Positions 54,786 through 63,835 of a DNA stretch of 64,000 nt are shown here, one piece after another. The DNA is from Methanoregula sp. PtaB.Bin085 (GTDB taxonomy: Archaea; Halobacteriota; Methanomicrobia; Methanomicrobiales; Methanospirillaceae). Under the pieces are notes generated by a model. It saw only the letters and a program-made list of their open reading frames with translations. It ran no database searches and was not told where the DNA came from. The position numbers were made by a program, and so were the translations under genes. The stretch is from the NCBI RefSeq assembly GCF_002067035.1, contig NZ_MVQB01000060.1, forward strand, positions 1 to 64,000, in the 5' to 3' direction. How positions within the stretch are numbered: position 1 is the first letter of the stretch; the number at the start of each line of letters is the position of its first letter.

Positions 54786-55542
54786 TCCGTTTTTTGCCCT
54801 GCCGTTTTCCGCTGTGGATTTTCTTGTGTTTTCTCCGGTTCAGCATCCCGAGACTTTTTTCAACTGCAGGAAAGTCTTTCATCTCGAGGACTGATGTTGC
54901 ACCGGTCCGTTCAAGCGCCTTGAAAACCGGCGCAAAATCGATCGAACCCTCACCGATTGCGCTATGGGTATCCGTTTTTCCTCTGTTATCATGGATATGC
55001 ATATGACAAAAAGGGATTTTCAGAAATTCATCAAGACACCCGTTGAGGTAAGCATGGCCGGTATCCAGTGTAAGGCCCGAACCCTTGATCAATGAAAGGC
55101 TTTCCGGTGTTCTGAGGTTGAAATAGTTCATGTTGCCCATATTCTCGAACCAGAAGGTTACTGAATATTCACGCGCCGCATGGTTCAGTTCCCGCAGGGA
55201 TTTTTGAAATTTCCTTTCTACCGCATTGCGTTCCTGCTCCCAGGCATAATATCCCGGGTGAACGACAACACCCAATGCCCCAACCGCGGCTGCCCGGGCA
55301 AAACAATCCGATGTCACCTGTACGCTTGCTTTCCTGATAGGTTCCAGGAGTGAGGCAACATTGACGCCATGAAACGGTGCGTGGAGAATATATTTTCGAT
55401 TATAACTTTCAAACAGGCTGGCATCACGAATAAAATGGGGGCCTTCATCCATAATCTCGATGAGATCCGTCAGCGGGGAGAGCCGGTCGAGTGCTTGTGC
55501 AAGCGGTTCACTCATCAGGCAGCAGCTCGATATACCCGGCAT
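54766..55542 (-). CDS. Sugar phosphate isomerase/epimerase-type TIM barrel
   Basis: A 258-aa protein of the xylose-isomerase-like barrel superfamily. HAPFHG, VVVHPGYY, FWFENMGNM, LTLDTGHAYLNG, CHMHIHDNRGKTDTH and SVLEMKD supply the His, Glu and Asp metal ligands in the usual order. The reaction could be isomerisation, epimerisation or endonuclease IV-like cleavage; the lack of nuclease IV motifs favours sugar chemistry. The C terminus is basic (HKKIHSGKRQGKKR). Confidence 0.8.
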   Translation of the reverse strand: MPGISSCCLMSEPLAQALDRLSPLTDLIEIMDEGPHFIRDASLFESYNRKYILHAPFHGVNVASLLEPIRKASVQVTSDCFARAAAVGALGVVVHPGYYAWEQERNAVERKFQKSLRELNHAAREYSVTFWFENMGNMNYFNLRTPESLSLIKGSGLTLDTGHAYLNGCLDEFLKIPFCHMHIHDNRGKTDTHSAIGEGSIDFAPVFKALERTGATSVLEMKDFPAVEKSLGMLNRRKHKKIHSGKRQGKKRIMPAEG

Positions 55543-55743
55543 GATGAAGCGGTACGCCCGGGGGAATATAATGGTATTGAAGGGATCTCCCCGTTCACCG
55601 CTCTGCCTCGGAACGCGGGATCGCGACTGTCATCGGACATGAATTATTTTTCATAGACCAAAACAGGAATCAAGGTTTTGTGGGGGATAAATCGGTACTT
55701 TCCAGATCTTTTACGAGGAAAAATCAATACAGGCAGGGAGAAT

Positions 55744-56244
55744 TCAGCTGTTACGGGGGCCCAGCCCGTCAAGCCAGCAGAGATATCCTGTAACCGTGCC
55801 GATCGTGAGAGCGGTGATAAGCGCCGGGAGGAACCACGTTCCCCGGAAGAGAATAATGACAACGCAGACGGCAAATCCGAGACCTGTGGCGAGTGCGAGC
55901 ATGCTCATGATAACCCGGGTATCGGTGAACAATGTTGAACCGGAACGGGTATTGATATCAAAAGGGCTGTCGGCATGGATCAGTATACGCGTCCCTGCCG
56001 GCGTTCCTTCGGATATAACTGCCAAAACAACTTCATCTGTCCGGAACTCCTGGCGATCCAGCCAGACCATGTAACCGATGACGGTCCCGAGTATCACAGC
56101 CGCAAATCCAACCGGCAGGAACCATGTTCCCTGGAAAAAATACAGCAATCCCGAAAGGAGAAGACCGAGGCCGATACCGGCGAGCAGCATGCTGGTCACG
56201 ACTTTCGGGTGAGTGAAGGTGTCGTAAAGAGCCGCCGTATCCAT
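55744..56244 (-). CDS. Membrane protein made of two homologous halves
   Basis: A 166-aa protein starting at 56244 (MDTAALYDTF); the frame to 56343 is not supported. Residues 8-68 and 103-163 are duplicates: each has V-x-S-MLLA/MLAL, GTWFLP, IGTV-x-GY and WLD, with two transmembrane helices. The central loop is soluble. No family name comes to mind. It is divergent from the MFS transporter. Confidence 0.65.
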   Translation of the reverse strand: MDTAALYDTFTHPKVVTSMLLAGIGLGLLLSGLLYFFQGTWFLPVGFAAVILGTVIGYMVWLDRQEFRTDEVVLAVISEGTPAGTRILIHADSPFDINTRSGSTLFTDTRVIMSMLALATGLGFAVCVVIILFRGTWFLPALITALTIGTVTGYLCWLDGLGPRNS

Positions 56245-56567
56245 GATTACTCGTTGTTTGGCGGGGGGGACGATAAAGGATTCCGGGGAACTTCGCACGG
56301 TCCTTGACAAACGAAGAAGATGAAGGAAGCTTTCGCTCCTCACCTAGGGACGGATACTGCGACTCCATCACCACAAATACCATGTAAATATCGAAATAGA
56401 AGATGGGCAGGGGAATGAAAACAACCGCCCGGACGATCCGGTTCCATCCCCGGACATCCACGCCATCGTTCGATGAGACTCTGCAAACGATATCTCACCA
56501 GTCAGCCGGTATATGGCGCTATCTATCCGCAATACTCATCTTCTCTGATTACCAATACAACCCAACC

Positions 56568-58049
56568 ATGGATAATACAGTTGACATCAGGCGAGAAGGA
56601 TTCACTCTCCTGATTCTCTCCATTTCTCTTGCCATGTTTATGTCAAGTCTTGACGGCACAATCGTCAATATCGCACTTCCGGCTATCTCCGAGTCATTCA
56701 GAATTTCCGCAACCGATGTGAGCTGGGTTGCAACCTCCTACCTGCTGGTTCTGGTCGGATGTGTGCTGGTATTCGGGAAGATCTCCGACATGATCGGGTT
56801 CAAGAGGGTCTTCCTCGCCGGCTTTACCATCTTTACGCTCGGCTCTCTTTCGTGTGGTGTCCTGCCGGAGATCTTCGGGGGATTCTACGCGCTTATCGCG
56901 TCACGCATGTTCCAGGCAATCGGCGGTGCGATGATCGCTGCAATCGCCCCTGCAATGATCACGGCCTATATCCCCGTTGACCTGAAGGGGAAGGCGATGG
57001 GAATCATAATGATCTTCGCGGCGCTTGGCACGGCACTCGGTCCGACAATCGGAGGAGTGCTGACTCAGTATCTTTCATGGCACTGGATCTTCATCATCAA
57101 TGTACCGGTGGGAATTGTTGCAGTCCTTCTCGGGGCGAAGGTCATCCCGCCTGCAACCCCGGCAGCAGCTTCTGCCCCGTTTGACCGGTCGGGTGCCATC
57201 CTGGCATTCGCCGGTCTTGCATCGCTGGTCTTCGTTGTTTCGGAAGGTGAAACCCTTGGCTGGACATCCCCGGTTATCCTCGGACTTGCCCTCATTGCTG
57301 CCGGTTCATTTGCAGGATTTATCCGACATGAACTTTCTGCTCCCGATCCGCTTCTTGACCTTAACCTTTTTTGGAACGGGAATTTCCTCCTTGCAAACCT
57401 GCTCCTCTTTTTTGTGTTCTTCAGTTTCTCCGGGATAAACTATCTTCTCCCGTTCTACCTGAAATACATCGGCAACTATGATACATCGACCGCCGGCCTG
57501 ATCCTGACGTCGCTGTCGTTCGCGATGATGGCTGCAGGTTACCTTTCAGGACAACTCTTCAACCGGCTCGGACCACGGAGGCTCTGCATCCTTGCCGGAA
57601 TCCCCCTTATCATCGGGTATTTCATGATGACCCGGTTGCACATTGATACATCCACCCTCTATATCGTCACCAGCCTCCTTCTGATCGGGTTCGGGCTTGG
57701 GCTGGTTGTCACCCCGGTTACGACCATGATCATGATGGCGGTCCCAAGGAGCCGGTCCGGCATGATCTCGAGCCTGACAACCCTGTTGCGGACGGCACCC
57801 CTCTCTATCGGGATTGCCACATACAACCTCATCTTCATTCAGGGAATCCTTGCCATCGCGAAAAATCACGATGTAACACGATCATCTCCGATGGATATCC
57901 AGCTGCATGTGCTTTCTGCCGGGTTCGACCTTGCATTCCTCCTTTCGCTGGCACTCGGAATAATTATCCTGGCAATCGCCGTGATAACCCGGGAGGAGGT
58001 TCACCCGGACTATGCCGATGAATATACGGAGATTCTCCGGACCCGTTGA
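56568..58049 (+). CDS. MFS drug exporter, DHA2 (EmrB/QacA) type
   Basis: A 493-aa transporter with about 14 transmembrane helices. SLDGTIVNIALPAI in helix 1 is the DHA2 motif D1, and GFKRVFLAGF the loop A motif. It exports cationic or lipophilic compounds using proton flow. The start at 56568 is preferred because residues upstream are not hydrophobic and helix 1 begins soon after. Not linked to a visible regulator. Confidence 0.88.
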   Translation: MDNTVDIRREGFTLLILSISLAMFMSSLDGTIVNIALPAISESFRISATDVSWVATSYLLVLVGCVLVFGKISDMIGFKRVFLAGFTIFTLGSLSCGVLPEIFGGFYALIASRMFQAIGGAMIAAIAPAMITAYIPVDLKGKAMGIIMIFAALGTALGPTIGGVLTQYLSWHWIFIINVPVGIVAVLLGAKVIPPATPAAASAPFDRSGAILAFAGLASLVFVVSEGETLGWTSPVILGLALIAAGSFAGFIRHELSAPDPLLDLNLFWNGNFLLANLLLFFVFFSFSGINYLLPFYLKYIGNYDTSTAGLILTSLSFAMMAAGYLSGQLFNRLGPRRLCILAGIPLIIGYFMMTRLHIDTSTLYIVTSLLLIGFGLGLVVTPVTTMIMMAVPRSRSGMISSLTTLLRTAPLSIGIATYNLIFIQGILAIAKNHDVTRSSPMDIQLHVLSAGFDLAFLLSLALGIIILAIAVITREEVHPDYADEYTEILRTR

Positions 58050-58187
58050 ACAGCGTGCTGGGATTCCGGAATCCTGTTTACCAGCTCCCTTTTTATTGTA
58101 ACCATCTCATCAGATCATGCTTTCAAAATTTCGGGGTAGCAGACAGTGAAAGTTCTATTACGATACCCATGAAAAGATCTGCCGGAT

Positions 58188-58934
58188 ATGCATATACGAT
58201 CGCTTACATTCCTTCACGACAGGTTCCCAGAAGGAGATTGTTACCCGTTCAACCTTGCTGTTTTCACCAGCACGGAGAAGATTGCCTTCAATACGCCCGT
58301 CACCTTCTTCATTGGCGAGAATGGTACTGGGAAATCAACACTGCTCCGGGCAATCGCCCGGAATGCGGGCATTCATGTCTGGGAAGAGCATGAGGGGAGG
58401 CGGGACAGCAGAAACCTGCATGAAGACCTGCTGCACCAGGTTCTCCGGATCGAGTGGTCAGAAGGGAAGGTGACGGGATCGTTTTTTGCTTCAGAACATT
58501 TCCGCCATTTTGCCGAGGCTCTTGATCAGTGGAGCAGGGCAGATGCCGGCTGTCTTGACTATTTCGGCAGCACCTCGCTCATAGTAAAATCCCACGGGCA
58601 GTCGCATATGGCGTTTTTTGAGAACCGCTTCGCACGGAAAGGATTGTACCTGCTCGATGAACCCGAGAATGCTCTCTCGCCAAAACGGCAGCTTGAACTG
58701 CTGCACCTGCTTCGGGGATTCTCAAAACGCGGGGACGCGCAGTTCATCATCGCCACCCATTCCCCGCTCCTCCTTGCGCTGCCGGAGGCGGAAATATTCA
58801 GCTTTGGCAAGGCCCCGATACAGAAGGTCACGTACGAGGATACGGATTATTACCAGGTTTACCGCGACTTCCTTATCGGGAGGGAGAAGTACCTGGGATA
58901 CGGAGAAAAAGACCGGGACATCAGCCCCGCCTGA
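58188..58934 (+). CDS. Small AAA-type ATPase (ABC/SMC-like head)
   Basis: A 248-aa protein with Walker A GENGTGKST (about residue 43) and YLLDEPENALSP as Walker B and D-loop, then ATHSPLLLA as the switch His. These single-domain ABC-type ATPases resemble the ATPase parts of OLD and AbiEii-like systems, but no nuclease or toxin partner is adjacent. The stop overlaps the convergent lipoprotein gene by 14 bp. Confidence 0.85.
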   Translation: MHIRSLTFLHDRFPEGDCYPFNLAVFTSTEKIAFNTPVTFFIGENGTGKSTLLRAIARNAGIHVWEEHEGRRDSRNLHEDLLHQVLRIEWSEGKVTGSFFASEHFRHFAEALDQWSRADAGCLDYFGSTSLIVKSHGQSHMAFFENRFARKGLYLLDEPENALSPKRQLELLHLLRGFSKRGDAQFIIATHSPLLLALPEAEIFSFGKAPIQKVTYEDTDYYQVYRDFLIGREKYLGYGEKDRDISPA

Positions 58935-59373
58935 ACGAATCGATTGCGACGCTGTAAGGAGAACCGTCTTCCATATAGATCAGTTCGATCTCGTTTTCCC
59001 CCACGATCTCGCCGATACAGTACCCGCCGTACTCTTCAGTGATAAAGAGCGTCCTGCCGTCCCGCCCGATTGCACCGGCAAATCCGGATACGGATTCATT
59101 GCCGTTCAGCGTGAACAGAATTTTACCGGCAAAGATGCGGCCCTTCTGCTCCGTAACATTCATTTTTACAATAAGATTGTGGTACTCTGAAAAGCCCGTT
59201 CCCTGGTCATACCCCTGCATGGGTCCGGTCCATGTGCCTGTCAGATCAGGTATACCGGCTCCTGATGTTGAGCCGCCGCCAACAGCCCCGGACTGCTGTG
59301 CAGGTGCTGCAGCAGTACACCCGCTGGCAGCAACGGTCAGGAGACAAAGAAGGATTATTCCTGCTGTTTTCAT
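58921..59373 (-). CDS. Secreted lipoprotein
   Basis: A 150-aa protein with a signal peptide ending in the lipobox-like LLTVAASGC, so it should be lipid-anchored outside the cell. A Gly/Ser/Ala linker leads to a beta domain (GTWTGPMQGYDQGTGFSEYH, later EEYGGYCIGEIVGENEIEL). This is similar to other methanogen surface lipoproteins of unknown function. Confidence 0.75.
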   Translation of the reverse strand: MKTAGIILLCLLTVAASGCTAAAPAQQSGAVGGGSTSGAGIPDLTGTWTGPMQGYDQGTGFSEYHNLIVKMNVTEQKGRIFAGKILFTLNGNESVSGFAGAIGRDGRTLFITEEYGGYCIGEIVGENEIELIYMEDGSPYSVAIDSFRRG

Positions 59374-59435
59374 ATCCAGTCCATGAAGTATCAGGGAAGA
59401 TAATCCTTCGGGTTCTGGCGAAAAAAGAAAATTGC

Positions 59436-60293
59436 TTATGCAACTTTTGTCATGTTCCAGAAATCCGGATCAGTAATGCGGAAGGACCCGCCATCGAACG
59501 ATCCACGATAATTATAGTTACCGCGCTTTATCCGGTACTCATATCTCCCCATGCCGAGATCGGCCTTCGACCAGGTTCCCATCCTAAGAAGCGTTCCCTG
59601 GTTATTATCATAAAATAAAATAACACCATCTTCTCTGAAGGTCCATCGGATATCCGGGGAGTGATCGAGCGGGACGGACTTGTAATTGTATTCGTAATTT
59701 CCAGCTCTTGAGTAATAATTGGTTTTCGGGTCAAACTGCAGCTTGTCGAAGATGAACGAACCGATAACGGGATCGTTCTGGACTATAGGTTTCCCGAGTG
59801 GGGGTACCGTGGGATCGGGTGCGATTGGCATGCATCCCGTGGAGGTCTGATAACAATCTGTGGTTTTTGCCACAACCGGAGTATGGACAGCTGTGACCCC
59901 GCTGGCAGGTGTCGGGGATGATGCAACAGGCTGCGATGAAGAGGCAACCGGGAGGACTCCCCCAAGCCCCGGCACAATGGCAAGTGCTATGGTCCCGATG
60001 AGGAGGAGGAGGGATATGATTGAAAAGAGCACCTGGAGGGATCCAAGGATTTCGGCAATCCTGCGCAGGGGATCGTCGTCAGGCCGGAAGAGTTGCTCGT
60101 AAATCAGGAATGATGCAAAATTCAGCCCGATCAGAATGGTAGCAAACGTTCCGGTATGTACCAGGGCTGCATCGATTCCCGACCTGAGTATCCAAAAGAG
60201 GATCAGGATGATGAAAAAGACGACGTTGACAAGCAGGGTGAATTTTATTAAATTTGCCAGTGTCGGACGTCTTTCATCAGAATAAATCGCCAT
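59436..60293 (-). CDS. Membrane-anchored exported protein
   Basis: About 285 aa from ATG 60293; a start at 60341 would add 16 residues. Three hydrophobic helices fall in the first 110 residues, then a Pro/Ser/Thr linker with a pair of cysteines (CYQTSTGC) and a C-terminal beta-rich domain with repeated YEYNYKSVP- and WTFREDGVILFY-like strands. Resembles methanogen surface proteins with an outside domain. Function unknown. Confidence 0.65.
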   Translation of the reverse strand: MAIYSDERRPTLANLIKFTLLVNVVFFIILILFWILRSGIDAALVHTGTFATILIGLNFASFLIYEQLFRPDDDPLRRIAEILGSLQVLFSIISLLLLIGTIALAIVPGLGGVLPVASSSQPVASSPTPASGVTAVHTPVVAKTTDCYQTSTGCMPIAPDPTVPPLGKPIVQNDPVIGSFIFDKLQFDPKTNYYSRAGNYEYNYKSVPLDHSPDIRWTFREDGVILFYDNNQGTLLRMGTWSKADLGMGRYEYRIKRGNYNYRGSFDGGSFRITDPDFWNMTKVA

Positions 60294-60516
60294 AGGGAAG
60301 TTTTGGGGAATTCGACTGATAAATATTTCTATAATTTTCACATTTTCCTGTCAGACAAATAATCGATCTGGATGAGAATTGCAGTTATTCTTTCCGGATT
60401 GTCGTGAATTATCCTCCATGACTTGATCCGGTCACTGCTCCCGATACCTTATGGCCAGAGAGTAGAAAATACTTAACCCATGTCGACAAACGTCTCACCA
60501 GAAGACTCTTTCCGCT

Positions 60517-61857
60517 GTGCCGGAAGACAAAAACAATCAAAGGGGACGAACCGGTATGGAAGAAATTGAGGATATCATTGCCTCAGCAGAAGAAGATGCA
60601 GGGGATTTCCCGGATGATGACGAGGATTCCGCTTCGCTTACATGGACAATAGTCGATGGAAATACCGCAATAAAACAAACCGACAGGGCTGCTTTTCTGT
60701 ACCGGGAAACGATCCTTCCGCTGCCAGTTCAGGAGTTTTTCGGTGTCCTGAACCTAGATCCCGGCCATAAGAAACGGCTCGTTCTGCTTTATGGCACCCG
60801 CAGGTTCGATACGTATATTGAGAAAACCGTCCACACCTCACCAGTAACCAGGATGATATGGAAAGCAGATTTTGCAGCAATGCTCAACCAGCAGTATCCC
60901 CTGTGGCTTGATTTCTTCAAAAAAACCCGGGCTGAAGCCGTTGATGCGCCAACGATCCAGTTTACCAGGAGGCGGGATCCCGACCATTTTGACCTGGAAC
61001 TCGAGGGGGCCTGCTCACAGGAAACAGCAGGTGATTTCGAAGTCCCGTACAGTCCAGGGGATACGGTTGACAACGATACGCTCAGGACCGCGTTCCGGTG
61101 CGGTCCGCAGGGTGCGATACGGCGGTCCCACGGCATTAACAGCCTGGTCCTTGTGTCTGACCACACCAGCTCCTCGAACGAGGATAAGTGGATCGGGAAG
61201 GTCTTCCACTTTACCGGTCCGGGATCCGGGAACGAGCGGGGTCTGTCGTCTCCCCTCAACAAGACGCTCGCTGGGTCACCGGAGAGCGGCATCAGGCTCT
61301 TTTTATTCGAGGTGTTCGAAGATGCAAAATACGTGTTCATTGGCGAAGCAGAGCTCGCAGACAGCCCCTACCGTTCCCGGCAGGCGGACGGCGGGAAAAA
61401 TCCGCATGATGTCTATGTCTTTCCCCTGAAACTCAAAGGAGGAGGGCGGCCGCCGGTTACCCGGAAAGATCTGTCGAAAGAAATTACAGGGTCTGCCCAG
61501 AAAAAAGGAAAGCCCCTGCCGCTCCCCGAGCTGGAGTTCCAGGCACGGTATGCAGTCAAAACGGGAGGCAGGCGGGAAGTGGTCTCAGAGGTTTTCGAGC
61601 CCGACCGGATCGTTTCAGAATATGCAAGGCGCCGGGCAAACGGCACCTGTCAGCTCTGTAACCAGAATGCACCTTTTGTTACAGCAGATGGTGAACCATA
61701 CCTCGAGATTCACCATATCATTCCGCTCATCGATGGGGGGGAGGATGTGATCGGGAATGTTGTTGCCCTCTGTCCCAACTGCCACCGGAAGATGCATCTC
61801 CTGAACCTGCCTCCGGACGTAGCCCTGCTGAAAAGGAGGACCGAAGGAAAGAACTGA
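60517..61857 (+). CDS. SRA/HNH modification-dependent endonuclease (ScoMcrA-like)
   Basis: A 446-aa protein. Residues about 190-320 resemble an SRA (YDG) base-flipping domain (RRSHGINSLVLVSDHT, GKVFHFTGPGSGNERG, RLFLFEVFEDAKYVF). The C terminus is an HNH nuclease with zinc cysteines and active His: CQLCN, then EIHHIIPLIDGGEDVIGN and CPNCHRKMH. SRA plus HNH is the design of McrA-type type IV enzymes that cut DNA with modified cytosine (5mC or 5hmC) or phosphorothioate. The acidic N-terminal 40 residues are probably disordered. Such an enzyme would attack methylated incoming DNA. Confidence 0.8.
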   Translation: MPEDKNNQRGRTGMEEIEDIIASAEEDAGDFPDDDEDSASLTWTIVDGNTAIKQTDRAAFLYRETILPLPVQEFFGVLNLDPGHKKRLVLLYGTRRFDTYIEKTVHTSPVTRMIWKADFAAMLNQQYPLWLDFFKKTRAEAVDAPTIQFTRRRDPDHFDLELEGACSQETAGDFEVPYSPGDTVDNDTLRTAFRCGPQGAIRRSHGINSLVLVSDHTSSSNEDKWIGKVFHFTGPGSGNERGLSSPLNKTLAGSPESGIRLFLFEVFEDAKYVFIGEAELADSPYRSRQADGGKNPHDVYVFPLKLKGGGRPPVTRKDLSKEITGSAQKKGKPLPLPELEFQARYAVKTGGRREVVSEVFEPDRIVSEYARRRANGTCQLCNQNAPFVTADGEPYLEIHHIIPLIDGGEDVIGNVVALCPNCHRKMHLLNLPPDVALLKRRTEGKN

Positions 61858-61860
61858 TGT

Positions 61861-61892
61861 ACCGGGTTCAATTCCCGGCATTTAATCCATAC
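61861..61892 (+). other. tRNA T-arm-like sequence
   Basis: CCGGG-TTCAATT-CCCGG (61863-61879) forms a five-pair T-arm with the right loop, followed by seven bases, one base and CCA as in a tRNA 3' end. No matching 5' acceptor or anticodon arm lies upstream within the expected distance. It may be a tRNA remnant or an attachment-site relic, or chance. Confidence 0.2.
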
Positions 61893-61988
61893 TGCACTGA
61901 ACCGGAGCAATCAGTTTCAGATAATCGTAAAATCAAAAAAAGGGAGGCAACCAAACCAGATATGTGCGGAAACCGGCCGGAAGGGAAT

Positions 61989-62510
61989 ATGAAAAACATT
62001 GTCCTTATCGGCATGCCGGGCGCTGGAAAGAGCACAACCGGTGTTATTCTCGCAAAAGCGTTGCGACGCAATTTCATCGATACTGACATCATGATACAGG
62101 AGCGTTCAGGAAGGCTCCTGCAGGAGATCATTGATACCGATGGGCCCGATGCACTCAAGCGAATCGAGGAGGAGACAATCCTTTCCCTTCATACCAGGAA
62201 TTCGGTTATCGCCACGGGCGGAAGCGTGGTCTTCAGCAGCCGCTCGATGCTGCATCTCAGTCGGGATGGAATTATCATATACCTGCACGTTTCATTTGAA
62301 GAGATGGAAAAGAGACTCCGGAATATCATGACGCGGGGTATCATCCTCTCACCCGGCGAAACGCTCCATGAAATGTATGACGAGAGAATCCCGCTCTATG
62401 AACGGTATGCTGATTTCACGATCGATTGCTCAGATGAGGATTTCGAGGCGGTTGTTGGTAAGATAATGAGGGTGGTTGCGCCGGAAGGGATCGTGTCAGT
62501 ACCCTCGTAG
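61989..62510 (+). CDS. AroK-type P-loop shikimate kinase-like protein
   Basis: A 173-aa nucleotide kinase with P-loop GMPGAGKST (residues 8-16), DTD for metal and shikimate (residues 33-35) and the shikimate-binding GGS in ATGGSVVF. These are the AroK/AroL hallmarks. Most archaea instead use a GHMP-family shikimate kinase, so either this is a bacterial-type replacement or a related kinase of another small hydroxyl acid. The start ATG at 61989 gives the usual AroK length; the longer frame is rejected. Confidence 0.75.
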   Translation: MKNIVLIGMPGAGKSTTGVILAKALRRNFIDTDIMIQERSGRLLQEIIDTDGPDALKRIEEETILSLHTRNSVIATGGSVVFSSRSMLHLSRDGIIIYLHVSFEEMEKRLRNIMTRGIILSPGETLHEMYDERIPLYERYADFTIDCSDEDFEAVVGKIMRVVAPEGIVSVPS

Positions 62511-62611
62511 ATTTAATGACGTATCGGGGACTTCATCAGAAAAGGAGCATTCAGGACAGTAACCTTAAGTTCAGAATGACGCAAAGAACGATCCAGTCAC
62601 ATCAGAATACG

Positions 62612-62827
62612 TCAGTCATCGTCTTCATAGTCATCGTTCATTTCCGGCCACAGATATTCGTCGTTGGCAGGGTTCCTCGTATCATCTTCATACGGCCGGA
62701 GATCCCGTAGCGGATCATCCTCAGGATCCCGCTCACCCCACTGATCGTCGTTCTTTATCCTTCTGATGTGCCTGTCGACGGCATTACCGCTCTTGTCTGC
62801 TGACTGGCGCCGTTTGCCCTTTACCAT
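62612..62827 (-). CDS. Small charged hypothetical protein
   Basis: A 71-aa protein from ATG 62827 (MVKGKRRQSADKSGNAVDRH); a longer frame starts at 62866. A basic N terminus and very acidic C terminus (EDDTRNPANDEY...DDYEDDD). No domain recognised. It is a plausible gene because charge pattern and length are protein-like, but evidence is limited. Confidence 0.4.
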   Translation of the reverse strand: MVKGKRRQSADKSGNAVDRHIRRIKNDDQWGERDPEDDPLRDLRPYEDDTRNPANDEYLWPEMNDDYEDDD

Positions 62828-62920
62828 ATGATCCCACCACACCCTGACGGTTATGCTGAAAATCAAAACTCAATCCACATTTCAGAAATAAAAAGATTTG
62901 CAATGGGAGCAGAAAACCTG

Positions 62921-63727
62921 TCAGGGGGATGCTCTTCCTCCAAGACTGAGAAGTCGCTTCCGATAAACACCGACAACCTCACGGCCAAAGATGCTGAGAT
63001 GGGGAATAATCCGGATTACTGCTCCCATCAGTACCAGGAGGAAGATGAGCCCGAGTATCTCAGCACACACATTATGTGCCCAGAAGAAGTTTGCATCGCC
63101 GGTCCCCGTTGGATCCGGCAATGAACCGAACCATTTGTCTGAAACTGCAATGAATAGTACGGAAACCCGGAGCAGGTTAAGAAGGAATATCGGGGGAACG
63201 ATGATGAGAAATGCCTGGATAGCCTGCCGGGGGGTGAGATCCTTTTCTGAAGCAACGATCCCGAGCATCATCGCTATCGCCACAATACCTGTGCAGCCAA
63301 GGATGATCTGGTTGGCAAACCCGTTCTCGAAGATCACATCCCATGCAAGCATCCTGGGATGGTGGCCGAGTGCTGTAATGATCATAAACGATATCGTGAC
63401 CACAAGCGTAATGAGCCCGTTTCCCAGGGCAGGAACAAGCATGAACGGCACCAGTATAATGGTGGCGATCGCCGCGGCACGGGAGAGCTGAAGAACAACG
63501 GTATCTTCCCGAAGCAGACAATCCACGGTTATTACGAGAAAAGGAAGCGATACCAGGGCCAGCAGGGGATACAGGAAGTTCGCTTCACGGAGGAGAGCGG
63601 GCATCTCTGACCAGAGATTGAGAACAATGCAGGTCCAGCCGGCGATTGCAGGATATTTACGGTACTTCCCTGCAATAAAAAAACCAAGGAACGAGAGGAA
63701 CGCTGCACCGATGATAATGTCACTCAT
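62921..63727 (-). CDS. artA: Archaeosortase A-like membrane protease/transpeptidase
   Basis: A 268-aa protein with about seven to eight transmembrane helices. The exosortase/archaeosortase active-site pattern is present: Cys145 in ILGCTGIVA, Arg187 in NLLRVSVL and His218 in FFWAHNVCAE, each beside a membrane helix on the outer face. Archaeosortase A cleaves PGF-CTERM tails and moves the protein to a lipid. A likely substrate is the surface protein ending at 46034. It diverges from the lipoprotein gene starting at 63836. Confidence 0.82.
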   Translation of the reverse strand: MSDIIIGAAFLSFLGFFIAGKYRKYPAIAGWTCIVLNLWSEMPALLREANFLYPLLALVSLPFLVITVDCLLREDTVVLQLSRAAAIATIILVPFMLVPALGNGLITLVVTISFMIITALGHHPRMLAWDVIFENGFANQIILGCTGIVAIAMMLGIVASEKDLTPRQAIQAFLIIVPPIFLLNLLRVSVLFIAVSDKWFGSLPDPTGTGDANFFWAHNVCAEILGLIFLLVLMGAVIRIIPHLSIFGREVVGVYRKRLLSLGGRASP

Positions 63728-63835
63728 GGGGAACCTGCGAAAAGTTCTGGTACCCGTTCACCGGCCGGTTTAATATTGCTATGGATTTGCGGGGCACAAA
63801 GGATATCATCAAACACATCCTGCACTCTTGTACTC

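Noticed and set aside
61811-61892. Functional tRNA gene
   Set aside because: Only the T-arm and 3' tail can be made; the acceptor, D and anticodon arms are absent.
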